Origin: RBG-13-51-18 sp050014095
Lineage (GTDB): Bacteria > Chloroflexota > Dehalococcoidia > Dehalococcoidales > RBG-16-60-22
Reading direction: 5' to 3'
DNA: 64,000 nucleotides
Assembly (NCBI GenBank): GCA_050014095.1
Contig: JBEKDZ010000002.1
Coordinates: forward strand, 248,001 to 312,000
Shown: positions 8,141 to 16,451 of the stretch, piece after piece
Position numbering within the stretch: position 1 is the first letter of the stretch
Layout of the letters: each line of letters begins with the position of its first letter
Program-made: the position numbers and the translations under genes
The notes under the pieces: model-generated
What the model was told of the DNA's origin: nothing
The model's input: the letters and a program-made list of their open reading frames with translations, nothing else
The model's database searches: none

Positions 8141-9571
8141 ATGGCTACTAATGGTAATTTTATCCGTGAAAAAGCCCGCGATACAAAAGTCGTCCGCCAG
8201 GCTGATGTCGTTGTTGTCGGCGGTGGTCCGGGGGGTATCGGGGCGGCAGTTGCCGCAGCTAGAAACGGCGCGGATACTGTCCTTATCGAGAGATACGGCT
8301 ATCTCGGCGGCATGGGCACCGGCGGGCTGGTAACGATTATCCCCCAGCTATGCGACTATACCGGTAAACAGCAGATTGCCGGTATTACCCAGGAGTGGAT
8401 CGACCGCCTGATAGCCCGCAATGCCGTGGATATGCCCAAGAAGGAGCATTGGGGTTCGATGGATAAAGAACTCGTCCGGTATTATTTCCAGCGCAGCTTC
8501 TTCATGACACGGCTGGACCGGGTGGTCTATGCCGCCATCATCGACGCTGAAGTCTCCAAGTTCATCCTTAATGAGATGGTGGAGGAAGCCGGCATCAAGG
8601 TCTACTGCCATGCCTGGGGCACCGAGCCTATCATGGAAGGCAACCATTGCAAGGGCGTCATCATCGAAAGCAAGTCCGGTCGCCAAGCCATTCTCGGCAA
8701 AGTCGTTATCGATTCCACCGGCGACGGCGACCTCTTCCCTTATGCCAATATCGAGTATGAAGACAAAATCCCCCCGAACTTTCGCATCGCTAATCTGGCG
8801 GTCGTTTTCTGGGTTGACGGGGTGGACTTTAAAAAGGCGATGGATTTCCGCAAGAACAACATGAAGGAGTTCATGGAGCTTTCCCGCAAAGCCATGGAAT
8901 ATGGCGGGCAGGGCGGCTTTATGCCCAGCAACCTCCCGGACCAGGAGTCCGTCGTCTGGTTCCACAACCGCTATCCCAACAAGAGCCAGGTGGATGTAGA
9001 GGAGCTAACCCGCGTCGAATCCACCGGACGCAAGGTAGCGATAAAGACGATAGAATTCTATAGAAAGAATATGCCCGGCTTTGAGAAGGCCTTTCTTGTC
9101 CTTACGGGACCGCAGCTCGGCACCCGGGGCAGTCGCCGTATGATCGGTGAGTATCAGTTGACCGAAAAAGACCTTGCCGATAATCAGCCGTTTGAAGATA
9201 CCATCGCCATCTTCCCCGACCTCGACCGCGGGCAGGATTCGCTGGACCATCCCAATATGTATATCCCCTATCGCTGTCTGCTGCCGAAGAATGTTGACAA
9301 TTTCCTCGTGGCTTGCCGCGCCTTCTCCTCGGATGTGCATGTCCAGGATTACTTCAACCTCATCCCGCACTGCATCGCTTTCGGCGAGGCGGCAGGAACT
9401 GCCTCCGCTATGGCGTTAAGCGCCGGTATAGGCGTTAAGAATGTCGACATCAAGGCCCTCCAGAAGCAGCTCGCTAAACAGGGCGTGCCGCTGCCGGACG
9501 TAACCAAGAAGGTCAACTATAAATATACCGGTCCCGCATTAGTCGGTCCCTCTTTCACGCCACCGCATTAG
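8141..9571 (+). CDS. FAD-dependent oxidoreductase, FAD_oxidored family, copy 1 (476 aa)
   Basis: A classical dinucleotide-binding N-terminus (ADVVVVGGGPGGIGAAVAAARNG, beginning near residue 21) is followed by ERYGYLGGMGTGG, the signature of the PF12831-type FAD oxidoreductases. A second FAD segment is IDSTGDGD and a C-terminal one is LVACRAFSSDVHVQ. The GGGAGG upstream supports ATG 8141. The reaction is unknown; members are annotated broadly, from ketoacid reductases to fumarate-reductase-like enzymes. A close tandem paralogue follows at 9770, separated by a dispersed repeat. Confidence 0.88.
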   Translation: MATNGNFIREKARDTKVVRQADVVVVGGGPGGIGAAVAAARNGADTVLIERYGYLGGMGTGGLVTIIPQLCDYTGKQQIAGITQEWIDRLIARNAVDMPKKEHWGSMDKELVRYYFQRSFFMTRLDRVVYAAIIDAEVSKFILNEMVEEAGIKVYCHAWGTEPIMEGNHCKGVIIESKSGRQAILGKVVIDSTGDGDLFPYANIEYEDKIPPNFRIANLAVVFWVDGVDFKKAMDFRKNNMKEFMELSRKAMEYGGQGGFMPSNLPDQESVVWFHNRYPNKSQVDVEELTRVESTGRKVAIKTIEFYRKNMPGFEKAFLVLTGPQLGTRGSRRMIGEYQLTEKDLADNQPFEDTIAIFPDLDRGQDSLDHPNMYIPYRCLLPKNVDNFLVACRAFSSDVHVQDYFNLIPHCIAFGEAAGTASAMALSAGIGVKNVDIKALQKQLAKQGVPLPDVTKKVNYKYTGPALVGPSFTPPH

Positions 9572-9599
9572 CCAGAAGAGCGAATAAAACAGTCCCATA

Positions 9600-9710
9600 A
9601 TTCCTCTCCCTTGATGGGAGAGGTTAGGTGAGGGTGAAATAAATAATTTATATTGTATTGGGTTTCGTTATTCCCCCTCACCTTGGTCCTCTCCCACGGT
9701 GGGGAGAGGA
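9600..9710. repeat. Dispersed palindromic repeat, family A copy 1
   Basis: The element begins ATTCCTCTCCC and has an outer hairpin CTCTCCC...GGGAGAGG. The motif GGTGAGGGTGAA follows, then an A/T spacer, then the complementary CCCCCTCACC and a second hairpin CTCTCCC-ACGGT-GGGGAGAG. A longer copy sits at 16231-16405. The mirrored ends suggest a MITE-like unit. Confidence 0.8.
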
Positions 9711-9727
9711 AAATAACTAAGAACCTT

Positions 9728-9755
9728 GGGGGTAGACAAAAACTACCCCCTTTTA
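9728..9755 (+). promoter_or_regulatory. Hairpin with T tract in the leader of FAD oxidoreductase copy 2
   Basis: GGGGGTAG (9728-9735), loop ACAAAAA and CTACCCCC (9743-9750) form a perfect 8-bp stem followed by TTTTATTT. The ribosome site TTTGGAGG starts only six bases after the stem. It has the shape of a terminator or attenuator that could uncouple this gene from read-through of copy 1, or occlude translation. Confidence 0.6.
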
Positions 9756-9769
9756 TTTGGAGGTTTAAA

Positions 9770-11227
9770 ATGCCTACTCTTAAAACCATTAGAGAGCCCG
9801 CCCGCGATATTAAGGTATGGCGGGAGGCAGATGTGGTGGTAGTGGGTGGGGGACCGGGAGGGGTAGCCTCGGCCATTAGCGCGGCGAGAAATGGTGCCAA
9901 GACAGTACTGATTGAAAGATACGGGCACCTCGGGGGTATGGCGACGGGAGGCTTAGTAAATATTATACCCAATCTATCCGACATTAGCGGCAAGCAGCAT
10001 ATTTACGGTCTCACGATGGAGCTTTTGAACCGACTGGATAAGCGGGGCGGCACCTCCTACACCAAAAAGAAAGACCGCGGTTCCGCCGAAAAGAAAGCGG
10101 TGGACTATTACCTCGACGCGAATTTGGGGTGGTTCTACGTGCGTAAGGACCACAACACCGGCATGCAGAGAGTGCTTTATTCCGCCGTGGTCGATCCCGA
10201 AATACTTAAGGGCGAGCTTAATGATATGGTGCTGGGGTCGGGGGTAGAGCTATTGCTGCACGCTTGGGGCACGCAAGTCATCATGGAAAACAACGCCGTC
10301 AAGGGGGTCTTCTTCGAGAGCAAATCAGGGAGGCAAGCCATCCTGGGCAAGGTAATTATCGACGCTACCGGCGACGGAGACATTTTCGTGGCGGCTGGGG
10401 CTGATTTCGATAACGAGTGCGACAACAAACGCCGCACGGCCTGGCTGGCATTTGTCTGGTGGATGACTAACATTAATTTAAGGAAATTCGATAAATTTAA
10501 AGCATCACAGCCGGAGAAATATAAGGAATTGATGCAGGAACTGGGCAAACTGGGCGGCTATCCGTTTTTCTTTAAAGGCATCTTGAAAAACCAACCCAAC
10601 ACCGTCTGGTATCACAGCATGCAGCCGCAGCCCCAGCGGACGGACGCCATGGACGTAGAGCAACTGACGAAAATAGACGTTCAAGCCAGGAGGCGGGCTT
10701 TAATCACGCACGATTTTATGAAAAAATACGTACAGGGCTTCGAGAGGTGTTTCATCATGCTGACCGCCCCGCAGCTGGGCACCCAGGGCGGCAGGAGGAT
10801 TATCGGGGAATACACACTGACCGAAAAAGACCTGGAGACGGACGAGGTCTTCGAGGATACGATTGCCGTGCTCGCCAATAACGACTACGGCGAGATATCA
10901 GCAAAGCACCCCACCCTTTGCGTTCCCTACCGCTGTCTTGTGCCTAAGCAGGTGGACGGGCTGCTGGTGGCGGGGCGGGCGTTCTCCTCGGCGGATACGA
11001 TAAATGAGACCTTCAACATCATCCCACACTGCATCGCTTACGGTCAGGCAGCAGGTACGGCGGCGGCGATGGCGGTAAAGGCAGGGATACATCTAAGAAA
11101 AGTGGACTATAAGGCTTTGAGAGCTAATCTAGTAAAGCAGGGAGTGAACCTACCGAGTATTATTAAATCGTCTCCATCAGCTGCTAAAAGCCGTGAAAAA
11201 GCCGATTACTACCAGAAGTATCATTAG
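9770..11227 (+). CDS. FAD-dependent oxidoreductase, FAD_oxidored family, copy 2 (485 aa)
   Basis: Paralogue of the protein at 8141, sharing VVVVGGGPGG, ERYGHLGGMATGG, ATGDGD, GTQGGRRIIGEYTLTEKDL and the C-terminal VAGRAFSSADTINETFN FAD segment. Relative to copy 1 it carries a charged insertion near residues 85-105 (KKKDRGSAEKKA). The start at 9770 has GGAGG seven bases upstream. Both copies keep the FAD motifs, so neither looks decayed; they may be two subunits or two substrate variants. No dedicated electron partner is adjacent. Confidence 0.87.
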   Translation: MPTLKTIREPARDIKVWREADVVVVGGGPGGVASAISAARNGAKTVLIERYGHLGGMATGGLVNIIPNLSDISGKQHIYGLTMELLNRLDKRGGTSYTKKKDRGSAEKKAVDYYLDANLGWFYVRKDHNTGMQRVLYSAVVDPEILKGELNDMVLGSGVELLLHAWGTQVIMENNAVKGVFFESKSGRQAILGKVIIDATGDGDIFVAAGADFDNECDNKRRTAWLAFVWWMTNINLRKFDKFKASQPEKYKELMQELGKLGGYPFFFKGILKNQPNTVWYHSMQPQPQRTDAMDVEQLTKIDVQARRRALITHDFMKKYVQGFERCFIMLTAPQLGTQGGRRIIGEYTLTEKDLETDEVFEDTIAVLANNDYGEISAKHPTLCVPYRCLVPKQVDGLLVAGRAFSSADTINETFNIIPHCIAYGQAAGTAAAMAVKAGIHLRKVDYKALRANLVKQGVNLPSIIKSSPSAAKSREKADYYQKYH

Positions 11228-11277
11228 GAGAAAAGTAACAAGCATCAAGTATTAAGATAAAAATAGCAACTATCAAC

Positions 11278-11303
11278 CCATACCGACGGAAGTCGGTATC
11301 CAG
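11278..11303 (+). repeat. Left palindrome flanking the GIY-YIG gene (family C)
   Basis: CCATACCGAC-GGAA-GTCGGTATCCAG: a hairpin with 7-bp arms around GGAA, ending ten bases before the GIY-YIG start. Its reverse complement closely matches the right-hand copy at 11620-11645. Confidence 0.85.
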
Positions 11304-11312
11304 GTAGCGCCG

Positions 11313-11609
11313 ATGAGCGAGTATTTTGTTTATATATTGGCTAATAAACGTAACGGCACCCTTTACACGGGGTGGACAAATGACCTTATTCGCCGTGTTT
11401 ATGAGCATAAAAACGGTTTCGTTAAGGGATTCACTAAAAAGTATGGCGTTCACACGTTAGTCTATTTCGAGCAATGCGACGATTACGATGCAGCACTTCA
11501 AAGAGAAAAGCAGATTAAAGAATGGAAAAGGAAATGGAAGCTGGAGTTGATAGAAAAAGTTAATCCTTTATGGCAAGACCTATATTATAAATTGCTAAAA
11601 TACAGCTAA
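11313..11609 (+). CDS. Small GIY-YIG endonuclease (98 aa)
   Basis: A complete single-domain GIY-YIG nuclease of the UPF0213/YhbQ-like type. The first motif is VYILANKRNGTLYTG with its two tyrosines (residues 6 and 18), followed by the conserved Arg region (NDLIRRVYEHK). The C-terminal signature LQREKQIKEWKRKW...NPLWQDL holds the catalytic Glu. Members cut or nick DNA; no biological role is established for most. The gene sits alone between two inverted copies of a palindromic repeat, like cargo of a small mobile element, and converges on iorB. Only weak ribosome-site complementarity is visible upstream, and the left repeat occupies the leader. Confidence 0.93.
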   Translation: MSEYFVYILANKRNGTLYTGWTNDLIRRVYEHKNGFVKGFTKKYGVHTLVYFEQCDDYDAALQREKQIKEWKRKWKLELIEKVNPLWQDLYYKLLKYS

Positions 11610-11619
11610 TCCATTGTAA

Positions 11620-11645
11620 CTGGATCCTGACTTTCGTCGGGATGG
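11620..11645 (-). repeat. Right palindrome flanking the GIY-YIG gene (family C)
   Basis: CTGGATCCTGAC-TTTC-GTCGGGATGG starts 11 bases after the GIY-YIG stop. It is the inverted counterpart of 11278-11303, with three base differences. Confidence 0.85.
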
Positions 11646-11670
11646 TCGTAAATAATAATGGAGCGACGGT

Positions 11671-12294
11671 TTAGGTTGCCGCCCCTGCTAGCGCCTTCTT
11701 CACATACTCGTACCCAAGGTCGAAGGCTTTGATGTTTATCTCGCCGACCTTGGCTTTAAAGCGTCCTAAAATAGCTTCTTTGGCAAACTTGTCTTCTACC
11801 GGCATGAGTCCCGTGCCGAATAAAGCCCCCAGCATCACCACATTAGCCGCCTGCAGGCTGCCCGCTTCTTTAGCCAGTCCGCTGGCATCCAGCGTAATAA
11901 TACGGTCGGTTACTTTATGCAGCTTTTCGATAATCTGTTCCTGCGTAGGATAGCCACTCTGGCCTAAGTAAACGGTATAAGGCATGACGGTAGTGGTGTT
12001 AAGGACGACCACGCTGTTTTTCGCCAGGTACTGGATATTCCTTAGAGCCTCCGATGGCTCCACAGCGATAAGGACATCGCACTTGCCTTCCGGGGTCATC
12101 GGGGCGATAACGTCGCCGCCGAGTCTTAAATTGCTAAAGACGGAGCCGCCCCGCTGCGCCATCCCTAAAACCTCCGAACCTTTGACCGGCACACCGTCCC
12201 GGACAGCCGAGCTGCCGAGCAGTTCGGATACCAGCACCACGCCCTGGCCACCCACCCCGCATATTATTATGTTAATCTCACTCTTCGTAGTCAT
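11671..12294 (-). CDS. iorB: Indolepyruvate ferredoxin oxidoreductase beta subunit (207 aa)
   Basis: Belongs to the pyruvate/ketoisovalerate oxidoreductase gamma-type domain family. Key features are IIICGVGGQGVVLVSELLG at the start, GSEVLGMAQRGGSVFSNLRLG and the C-terminal FDLGYEYVKKAL. With IorA it converts aryl pyruvates from aromatic amino acids to aryl-acetyl-CoA, reducing ferredoxin. Its ATG comes one base after the stop of the iorA fusion gene, so the two are translationally coupled and form the expected heterodimer. Confidence 0.93.
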   Translation of the reverse strand: MTTKSEINIIICGVGGQGVVLVSELLGSSAVRDGVPVKGSEVLGMAQRGGSVFSNLRLGGDVIAPMTPEGKCDVLIAVEPSEALRNIQYLAKNSVVVLNTTTVMPYTVYLGQSGYPTQEQIIEKLHKVTDRIITLDASGLAKEAGSLQAANVVMLGALFGTGLMPVEDKFAKEAILGRFKAKVGEINIKAFDLGYEYVKKALAGAAT

Positions 12295-12295
12295 C

Positions 12296-15200
12296 TTACT
12301 CTCCTGGTCCTTCCGGTGTCGGAAGGATTGCGTCGAAGGGGCAGACCTGAGCGCAGACCCCGCAGCCCGGACACCCGGCGGCGTCTACCGCGACCTTGCC
12401 TTTATCGGTGATTAACGCCGGGCAGCCCAGCAGATTGATGCATATCTTGCAGTCGCACTGGAGGCAGCGACCGGCTTCTTTAATGGCTGCTTCTTTGCTC
12501 AAACCGGTTTCCACCTCATAAAAGTTGGCTTTTCTCTTAGCGACCGAAAGCAAAGGCATCACCGACCGCGACTCTTGGTTAATGCCCCAGGTATCGACAA
12601 TCAGCTTACTTTCGAAAACTTCTTCGCCTTCACGTCCCACGTTGAGAGGCTCACCCTTAAAATATTTATCAATAGATTTGGCGGCTTTACGCCCCGCCGC
12701 CAGCGCCTGAATGACCGTGGCCGCCCCGGTAACGACATCGCCGCCGGCAAAGACGCCCTTAACATTAGTCTCCAACGTAAGAGGGTCGGCTTTAATATAG
12801 CCGTCAGATACCGCTTTAGACGTCGCACCGGTCATAAAGGAGAGGTCAGGTTCTTCCCCTACCGCGGCGATGATAAGACCGGTCTCGATAACGAACTCCG
12901 AGCCTTTTATCGGCATCGGACGGCGCCGACCGCTGACATCCGGTTCGCCGAGCTGCATCTTGATACATTCCAGTCCAGCGACCTTGCCGCCCTTGACCAC
13001 AACCTTGTTGGGACCGGACAAAAGGGTGAGTTTAACGCCCTCATGCTCCGCCTCATTAACTTCTTCGGCGATGGCGGGCATCTCCGTGCGTGAGCGGCGA
13101 TAAGCGATAGTAACTTCTTTAAAACCAAGTCGCACACAGGTGCGCGCGCAGTCGACCGCCACATTGCCGCCCCCCACCACCACGACCTTATCTTCCGCTT
13201 TAATCTTTTCGCCAGTATTTACCTTGTATAAAAACTCCGTGCCGTCGATAACGCCTTTAGCATGTTCGTTTTCAATGCCGAGACTTCGCCCCTTATGCGC
13301 GCCGGCAGCAATAAAGACGGCGTTATAGTCCTTCTTCAAATCCTCGAGTTTAACGTCCTTGCCAACTCTGGTATTGAGCTTGATTTCTACGCCCAACTTT
13401 TTAATAATATCCGTTTCTTTGCCGAGGATATCACGGGGGAGGCGGAACTCCGGTATACCCACCGCCATCATGCCGCCCAGCTTGGCGAGCGCTTCGAAAA
13501 TAGTAACTTTATAGCCCATTTTGCGGAGGTCGTAAGCCGCCATCATGCCGGCCGGCCCGCCGCCGATGATAGCCACTTTCTCTTTCTTCGCCGAGGCGAT
13601 AGAGTAATCGTCGGTATATTTACCAAAGTCAGCCGCGGCGCGCTTTAAAGCGTTAATGGCAATCGGTTCTTCGACCTCGCTACGCTTGCACTTAGTTTCG
13701 CAGGGGTGGGTGCAGATTCTGCCGATAATGGCGGGGAAGGGAAGGGTATTTTTAATCAGGGCTAAAGCCTCGTCGAACTTGCCTTCTTTAATTAAGCCGA
13801 CATAGCCGCGGATATCGATATGTAGCGGACAGGTTGCCTGGCAGGCAGGAGGAGCGCCGGACAGGCATTTTTCGGGGTCGACGACATAAGGAACAATTTT
13901 TTCGCCGGTTTTACGCTTTTCCCGCTGGTCGAGGATATTGCATAAGCGGCGGGCGACGATGACCGAGGGTCCCTTGAATTTAATGGCTTTTTCCAGCACA
14001 TCAATGAGTTTTGGCAGGTCAAAAGAATCGACGACTTCGACGAATTTGACGCCGCTAGCCCGGGCGATGTCTTCAATCTTAATGTCATGAGCGGGGTCGC
14101 CGCTGGCGCCAGGGTGGGGTTGAAAACCGGTCATGCCGGTGGTCGAGTTATCCAGCACGACCATGGTGATGTTGGCTTTATTATAGACGGCATTAATCAT
14201 CGGGGGGATGCCGGAGTGGAAAAAGGTGGAATCGCCGAGGTGGCCGATGACCGGAGCATCGATAACGTGGGCCAGTCCGTTGGCAATGCCGAAGCCGCCG
14301 CCCATACAGACGGCCACATCGTCTGCATTGAGCGGGGCGTTAGCGCCGAGGGCGTAACAGCCGATATCGCTGGTCTTGACCGGCTCGACACCAGTCTCCT
14401 GTTGGTAGCGGCGGCTGGCGATATTGATGGCGTATAAGGAGGCGCGATGGGGGCAGCCGGCACACATGGTGGGGGGTCGGATAGGTAAAAGGGCGGCGGT
14501 CTCGTCCCTGATTTTATCCAGCTGGGCGAAATTGATGGGTGGCTTGACGCCGGTCAGCTTGCTTAAAGCCTCGGCGACCTGCCGGACGGAAAGCTCGCCG
14601 GCCAGTGAAAGAACGTCCTTGCCGTGGATTTTAACATTGATACCAGATTGCTGGGCAATCACCTTAACCTCGTCCTCAACGAAAGGTTCCAACTCCTCCA
14701 CTACCACCACCTCCGGCACGGATTTCAAGAATTGCTGCGCCAGCTTTTCCGGCAGCGGATAGGGCGTGCCGATTTTCAGGATAGAAATATTATCTTCAAG
14801 TCCCATCCACCGCACTGCTTCCAGGGCGTAGCCGTAAGAGATGCCGCAAGCAATCACGCCTAGTTTAGCGCCTTTCCTGATAGTGAGATGGTTATAAGGG
14901 AGGCTATCCACTACGTCCTTGATTTTCGCCATTCTCTGGATGACCAACCGGCGGTTGACGCGGTAGTTGGCGGGGAGGCAAACGAGCTTGACAGGGTCCT
15001 TGACGAACTTGCCCTGCCTTTTCCCTGCCTCGATACCGCCTAAAACAACGTTGCTGCGGGCATGCCCGATGCGTGTGACCGACCGCAACATGAACATCTG
15101 GCCGAACTCCTCGGAGAGGCGGTAGGCATCCACCATCATGTCCTTGGCTTCCTGGGCGGAGCAAGGCTCTAGTACCGGGATATAAGCCTGCCGGGCGATG

Positions 15201-15607
15201 TAGCGATTATCTTGCTCGTTCTGGGAGCTCCACTGACCGGGGTCGTCGGCAGAGACGAGCACCAGGCCGCCGCGAGCGCCCATATAGCTCATCGTCATGA
15301 TGGGGTCGTGAGCAACATTCACGCCGACATGTTTCATAATCGAAAGGGCGCGTAAGCCGCTGATGGATGCCGCCATGGCTACCTCAAAAGCGACCTTTTC
15401 ATTAATTGACCATTCGGCATACATGCCGGTGTTTTTGGAATTATTTACCAGCGTTTCACTAATTTCGCTGGACGGGGTGCCGGGATAAGCGGCGACGACC
15501 TGGACGCCAGCCTCGATAGCCCCGCGGGCGATAGCCTCGTTGCCAAGCATGAACATCGTGGCGCCGGGGGCATCGGAGGTTAAAATCACTTCAGCTACTG
15601 TATTCAA
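12296..15607 (-). CDS. iorA: Fused IorA / GltD-type NAD(P)H oxidoreductase / ferredoxin protein (1103 aa)
   Basis: Residues 1-570 are IorA: LGNEAIARGAIEAG and AYPGTPSSEISE at the N-terminus, then the thiamine-diphosphate half with MCAGCPHRAS, GDSTFFHSGI and VVLDNSTTGM. Normal IorA ends here with a short ferredoxin domain. Instead about 450 residues of GltD type follow: an N-terminal cysteine-rich domain (CQATCPLHIDIRGY, CTHPCETKCKR), an FAD motif (VAIIGGGPAGMMAAYDL near 670), a pyridine-nucleotide motif (VVVVGGGNVAVDCA near 810) and GGDVVTGAATV. The ferredoxin domain then ends the protein (CLQCDCKIC, CPGCGVCAQVCPF). This would link the oxidation directly to NAD(P)H. The TTG start is supported by AGGAGG six bases upstream. 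Confidence 0.92.
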   Translation of the reverse strand: MNTVAEVILTSDAPGATMFMLGNEAIARGAIEAGVQVVAAYPGTPSSEISETLVNNSKNTGMYAEWSINEKVAFEVAMAASISGLRALSIMKHVGVNVAHDPIMTMSYMGARGGLVLVSADDPGQWSSQNEQDNRYIARQAYIPVLEPCSAQEAKDMMVDAYRLSEEFGQMFMLRSVTRIGHARSNVVLGGIEAGKRQGKFVKDPVKLVCLPANYRVNRRLVIQRMAKIKDVVDSLPYNHLTIRKGAKLGVIACGISYGYALEAVRWMGLEDNISILKIGTPYPLPEKLAQQFLKSVPEVVVVEELEPFVEDEVKVIAQQSGINVKIHGKDVLSLAGELSVRQVAEALSKLTGVKPPINFAQLDKIRDETAALLPIRPPTMCAGCPHRASLYAINIASRRYQQETGVEPVKTSDIGCYALGANAPLNADDVAVCMGGGFGIANGLAHVIDAPVIGHLGDSTFFHSGIPPMINAVYNKANITMVVLDNSTTGMTGFQPHPGASGDPAHDIKIEDIARASGVKFVEVVDSFDLPKLIDVLEKAIKFKGPSVIVARRLCNILDQREKRKTGEKIVPYVVDPEKCLSGAPPACQATCPLHIDIRGYVGLIKEGKFDEALALIKNTLPFPAIIGRICTHPCETKCKRSEVEEPIAINALKRAAADFGKYTDDYSIASAKKEKVAIIGGGPAGMMAAYDLRKMGYKVTIFEALAKLGGMMAVGIPEFRLPRDILGKETDIIKKLGVEIKLNTRVGKDVKLEDLKKDYNAVFIAAGAHKGRSLGIENEHAKGVIDGTEFLYKVNTGEKIKAEDKVVVVGGGNVAVDCARTCVRLGFKEVTIAYRRSRTEMPAIAEEVNEAEHEGVKLTLLSGPNKVVVKGGKVAGLECIKMQLGEPDVSGRRRPMPIKGSEFVIETGLIIAAVGEEPDLSFMTGATSKAVSDGYIKADPLTLETNVKGVFAGGDVVTGAATVIQALAAGRKAAKSIDKYFKGEPLNVGREGEEVFESKLIVDTWGINQESRSVMPLLSVAKRKANFYEVETGLSKEAAIKEAGRCLQCDCKICINLLGCPALITDKGKVAVDAAGCPGCGVCAQVCPFDAILPTPEGPGE

Positions 15608-15747
15608 GACAGTCCTCCTGACCAGAGCATGGATTATTCCATACTGTTATCTTTAGCAGAAAGGGATTACAGGGTATTTTTTAGTACGTAAAATTTGGGT
15701 CTTTTCGTATATATTTTACACGCAGTTACTTATGGTTGGCAAACGGT

Positions 15748-15776
15748 TTGACATTGATAGAGAATGGATGTATTAT
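15748..15776 (+). promoter_or_regulatory. Near-consensus sigma-70 promoter
   Basis: TTGACA (15748-15753), 17-bp spacer, TATTAT (15771-15776), 30 bases before the SnoaL-like gene. Confidence 0.75.
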
Positions 15777-15805
15777 TACGGCAATCAAAATAAGGAGATA
15801 GCTAT

Positions 15806-16204
15806 ATGTCACCCAAAGAATTTGCCGAAAAATTTATCAAAGCTGAAAATGAGGCCTGGATAAAGGGAAACGTCAACGCTCTGGACGCAGTTGAAGACGC
15901 CAACGTCGTATATCACTTAACGCCCCCACTGCAGGACGTTGTTGGTCGGGAAGCGCACAAACAGTTTATTACGTTAGCACATAAAGCGTTTTCTAATATC
16001 CGAATTGATATCAAGTATTTGACTGGCGAAGGCGACCTCGTCGCGTTTATGTATAATGGTCGCGAGAATTTTACGGGTGATTTCCCCGGTCTGCCACCAG
16101 GAAAAGGTCAAGAAGTAGTCGCTAACGAGCTCTGGCTTTTCCGCCTCAAAAACGGCAAAGTCAGTGAAGGCTGGATGTACGGTACGACCACAGGTTTGGT
16201 TTAA
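15806..16204 (+). CDS. SnoaL/NTF2-like fold protein (132 aa)
   Basis: The length and pattern (helical start with EFAEKFIKAENEAW, VVYHLTPPLQDVVGREAHKQF, DLVAFMYNGRENFTG, ANELWLFRLKNGKVSEGWMYG) fit the SnoaL-like polyketide-cyclase or ester-cyclase branch of the NTF2 fold. The family covers small hydrolases, isomerases and ligand-binding proteins, so the function is open. It has its own promoter and a good ribosome site (AAGGAG), and is followed by a dispersed repeat, so it is probably monocistronic. Confidence 0.8.
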   Translation: MSPKEFAEKFIKAENEAWIKGNVNALDAVEDANVVYHLTPPLQDVVGREAHKQFITLAHKAFSNIRIDIKYLTGEGDLVAFMYNGRENFTGDFPGLPPGKGQEVVANELWLFRLKNGKVSEGWMYGTTTGLV

Positions 16205-16230
16205 ATACAGATCTTAAGTATTCGTTGACG

Positions 16231-16405
16231 ATTCCTCTCCCTTAATGGGTTCATCCTGAAGGTTCACCCTGAAGGGAGAGGCTAGGTGAGGGTGAAATAA
16301 ACATAATTTATACCCCCTCACTCTAACTCTCTCCCACGGTGGGGTTCATCCTGAAGGTCTCGACCAGAAGGCTCGGCCTGAAGGTTCACCCTGAAGGGAG
16401 AGAGC
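16231..16405. repeat. Dispersed palindromic repeat, family A copy 2, with inserted short repeats
   Basis: Same backbone as 9600-9710 (ATTCCTCTCCC, GGGAGAGGCTAGGTGAGGGTGAAATAA, CCCCCTCACT, CTCTCCCACGGTGGG). Both hairpin tips are expanded by units of about 13 bases resembling TTCACCCTGAAGG: two units in the left hairpin and about four in the right. Confidence 0.8.
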
Positions 16406-16451
16406 ACTAATATTGCAATTTATTATTGAAACAAAATACTCGCCAATTCTT

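Noticed and set aside
16231..16405. Possible CRISPR-like array from repeated TTCACCCTGAAGG units
   Set aside because: Units are too short, irregular and without spacers, and sit inside hairpin tips of a dispersed repeat.
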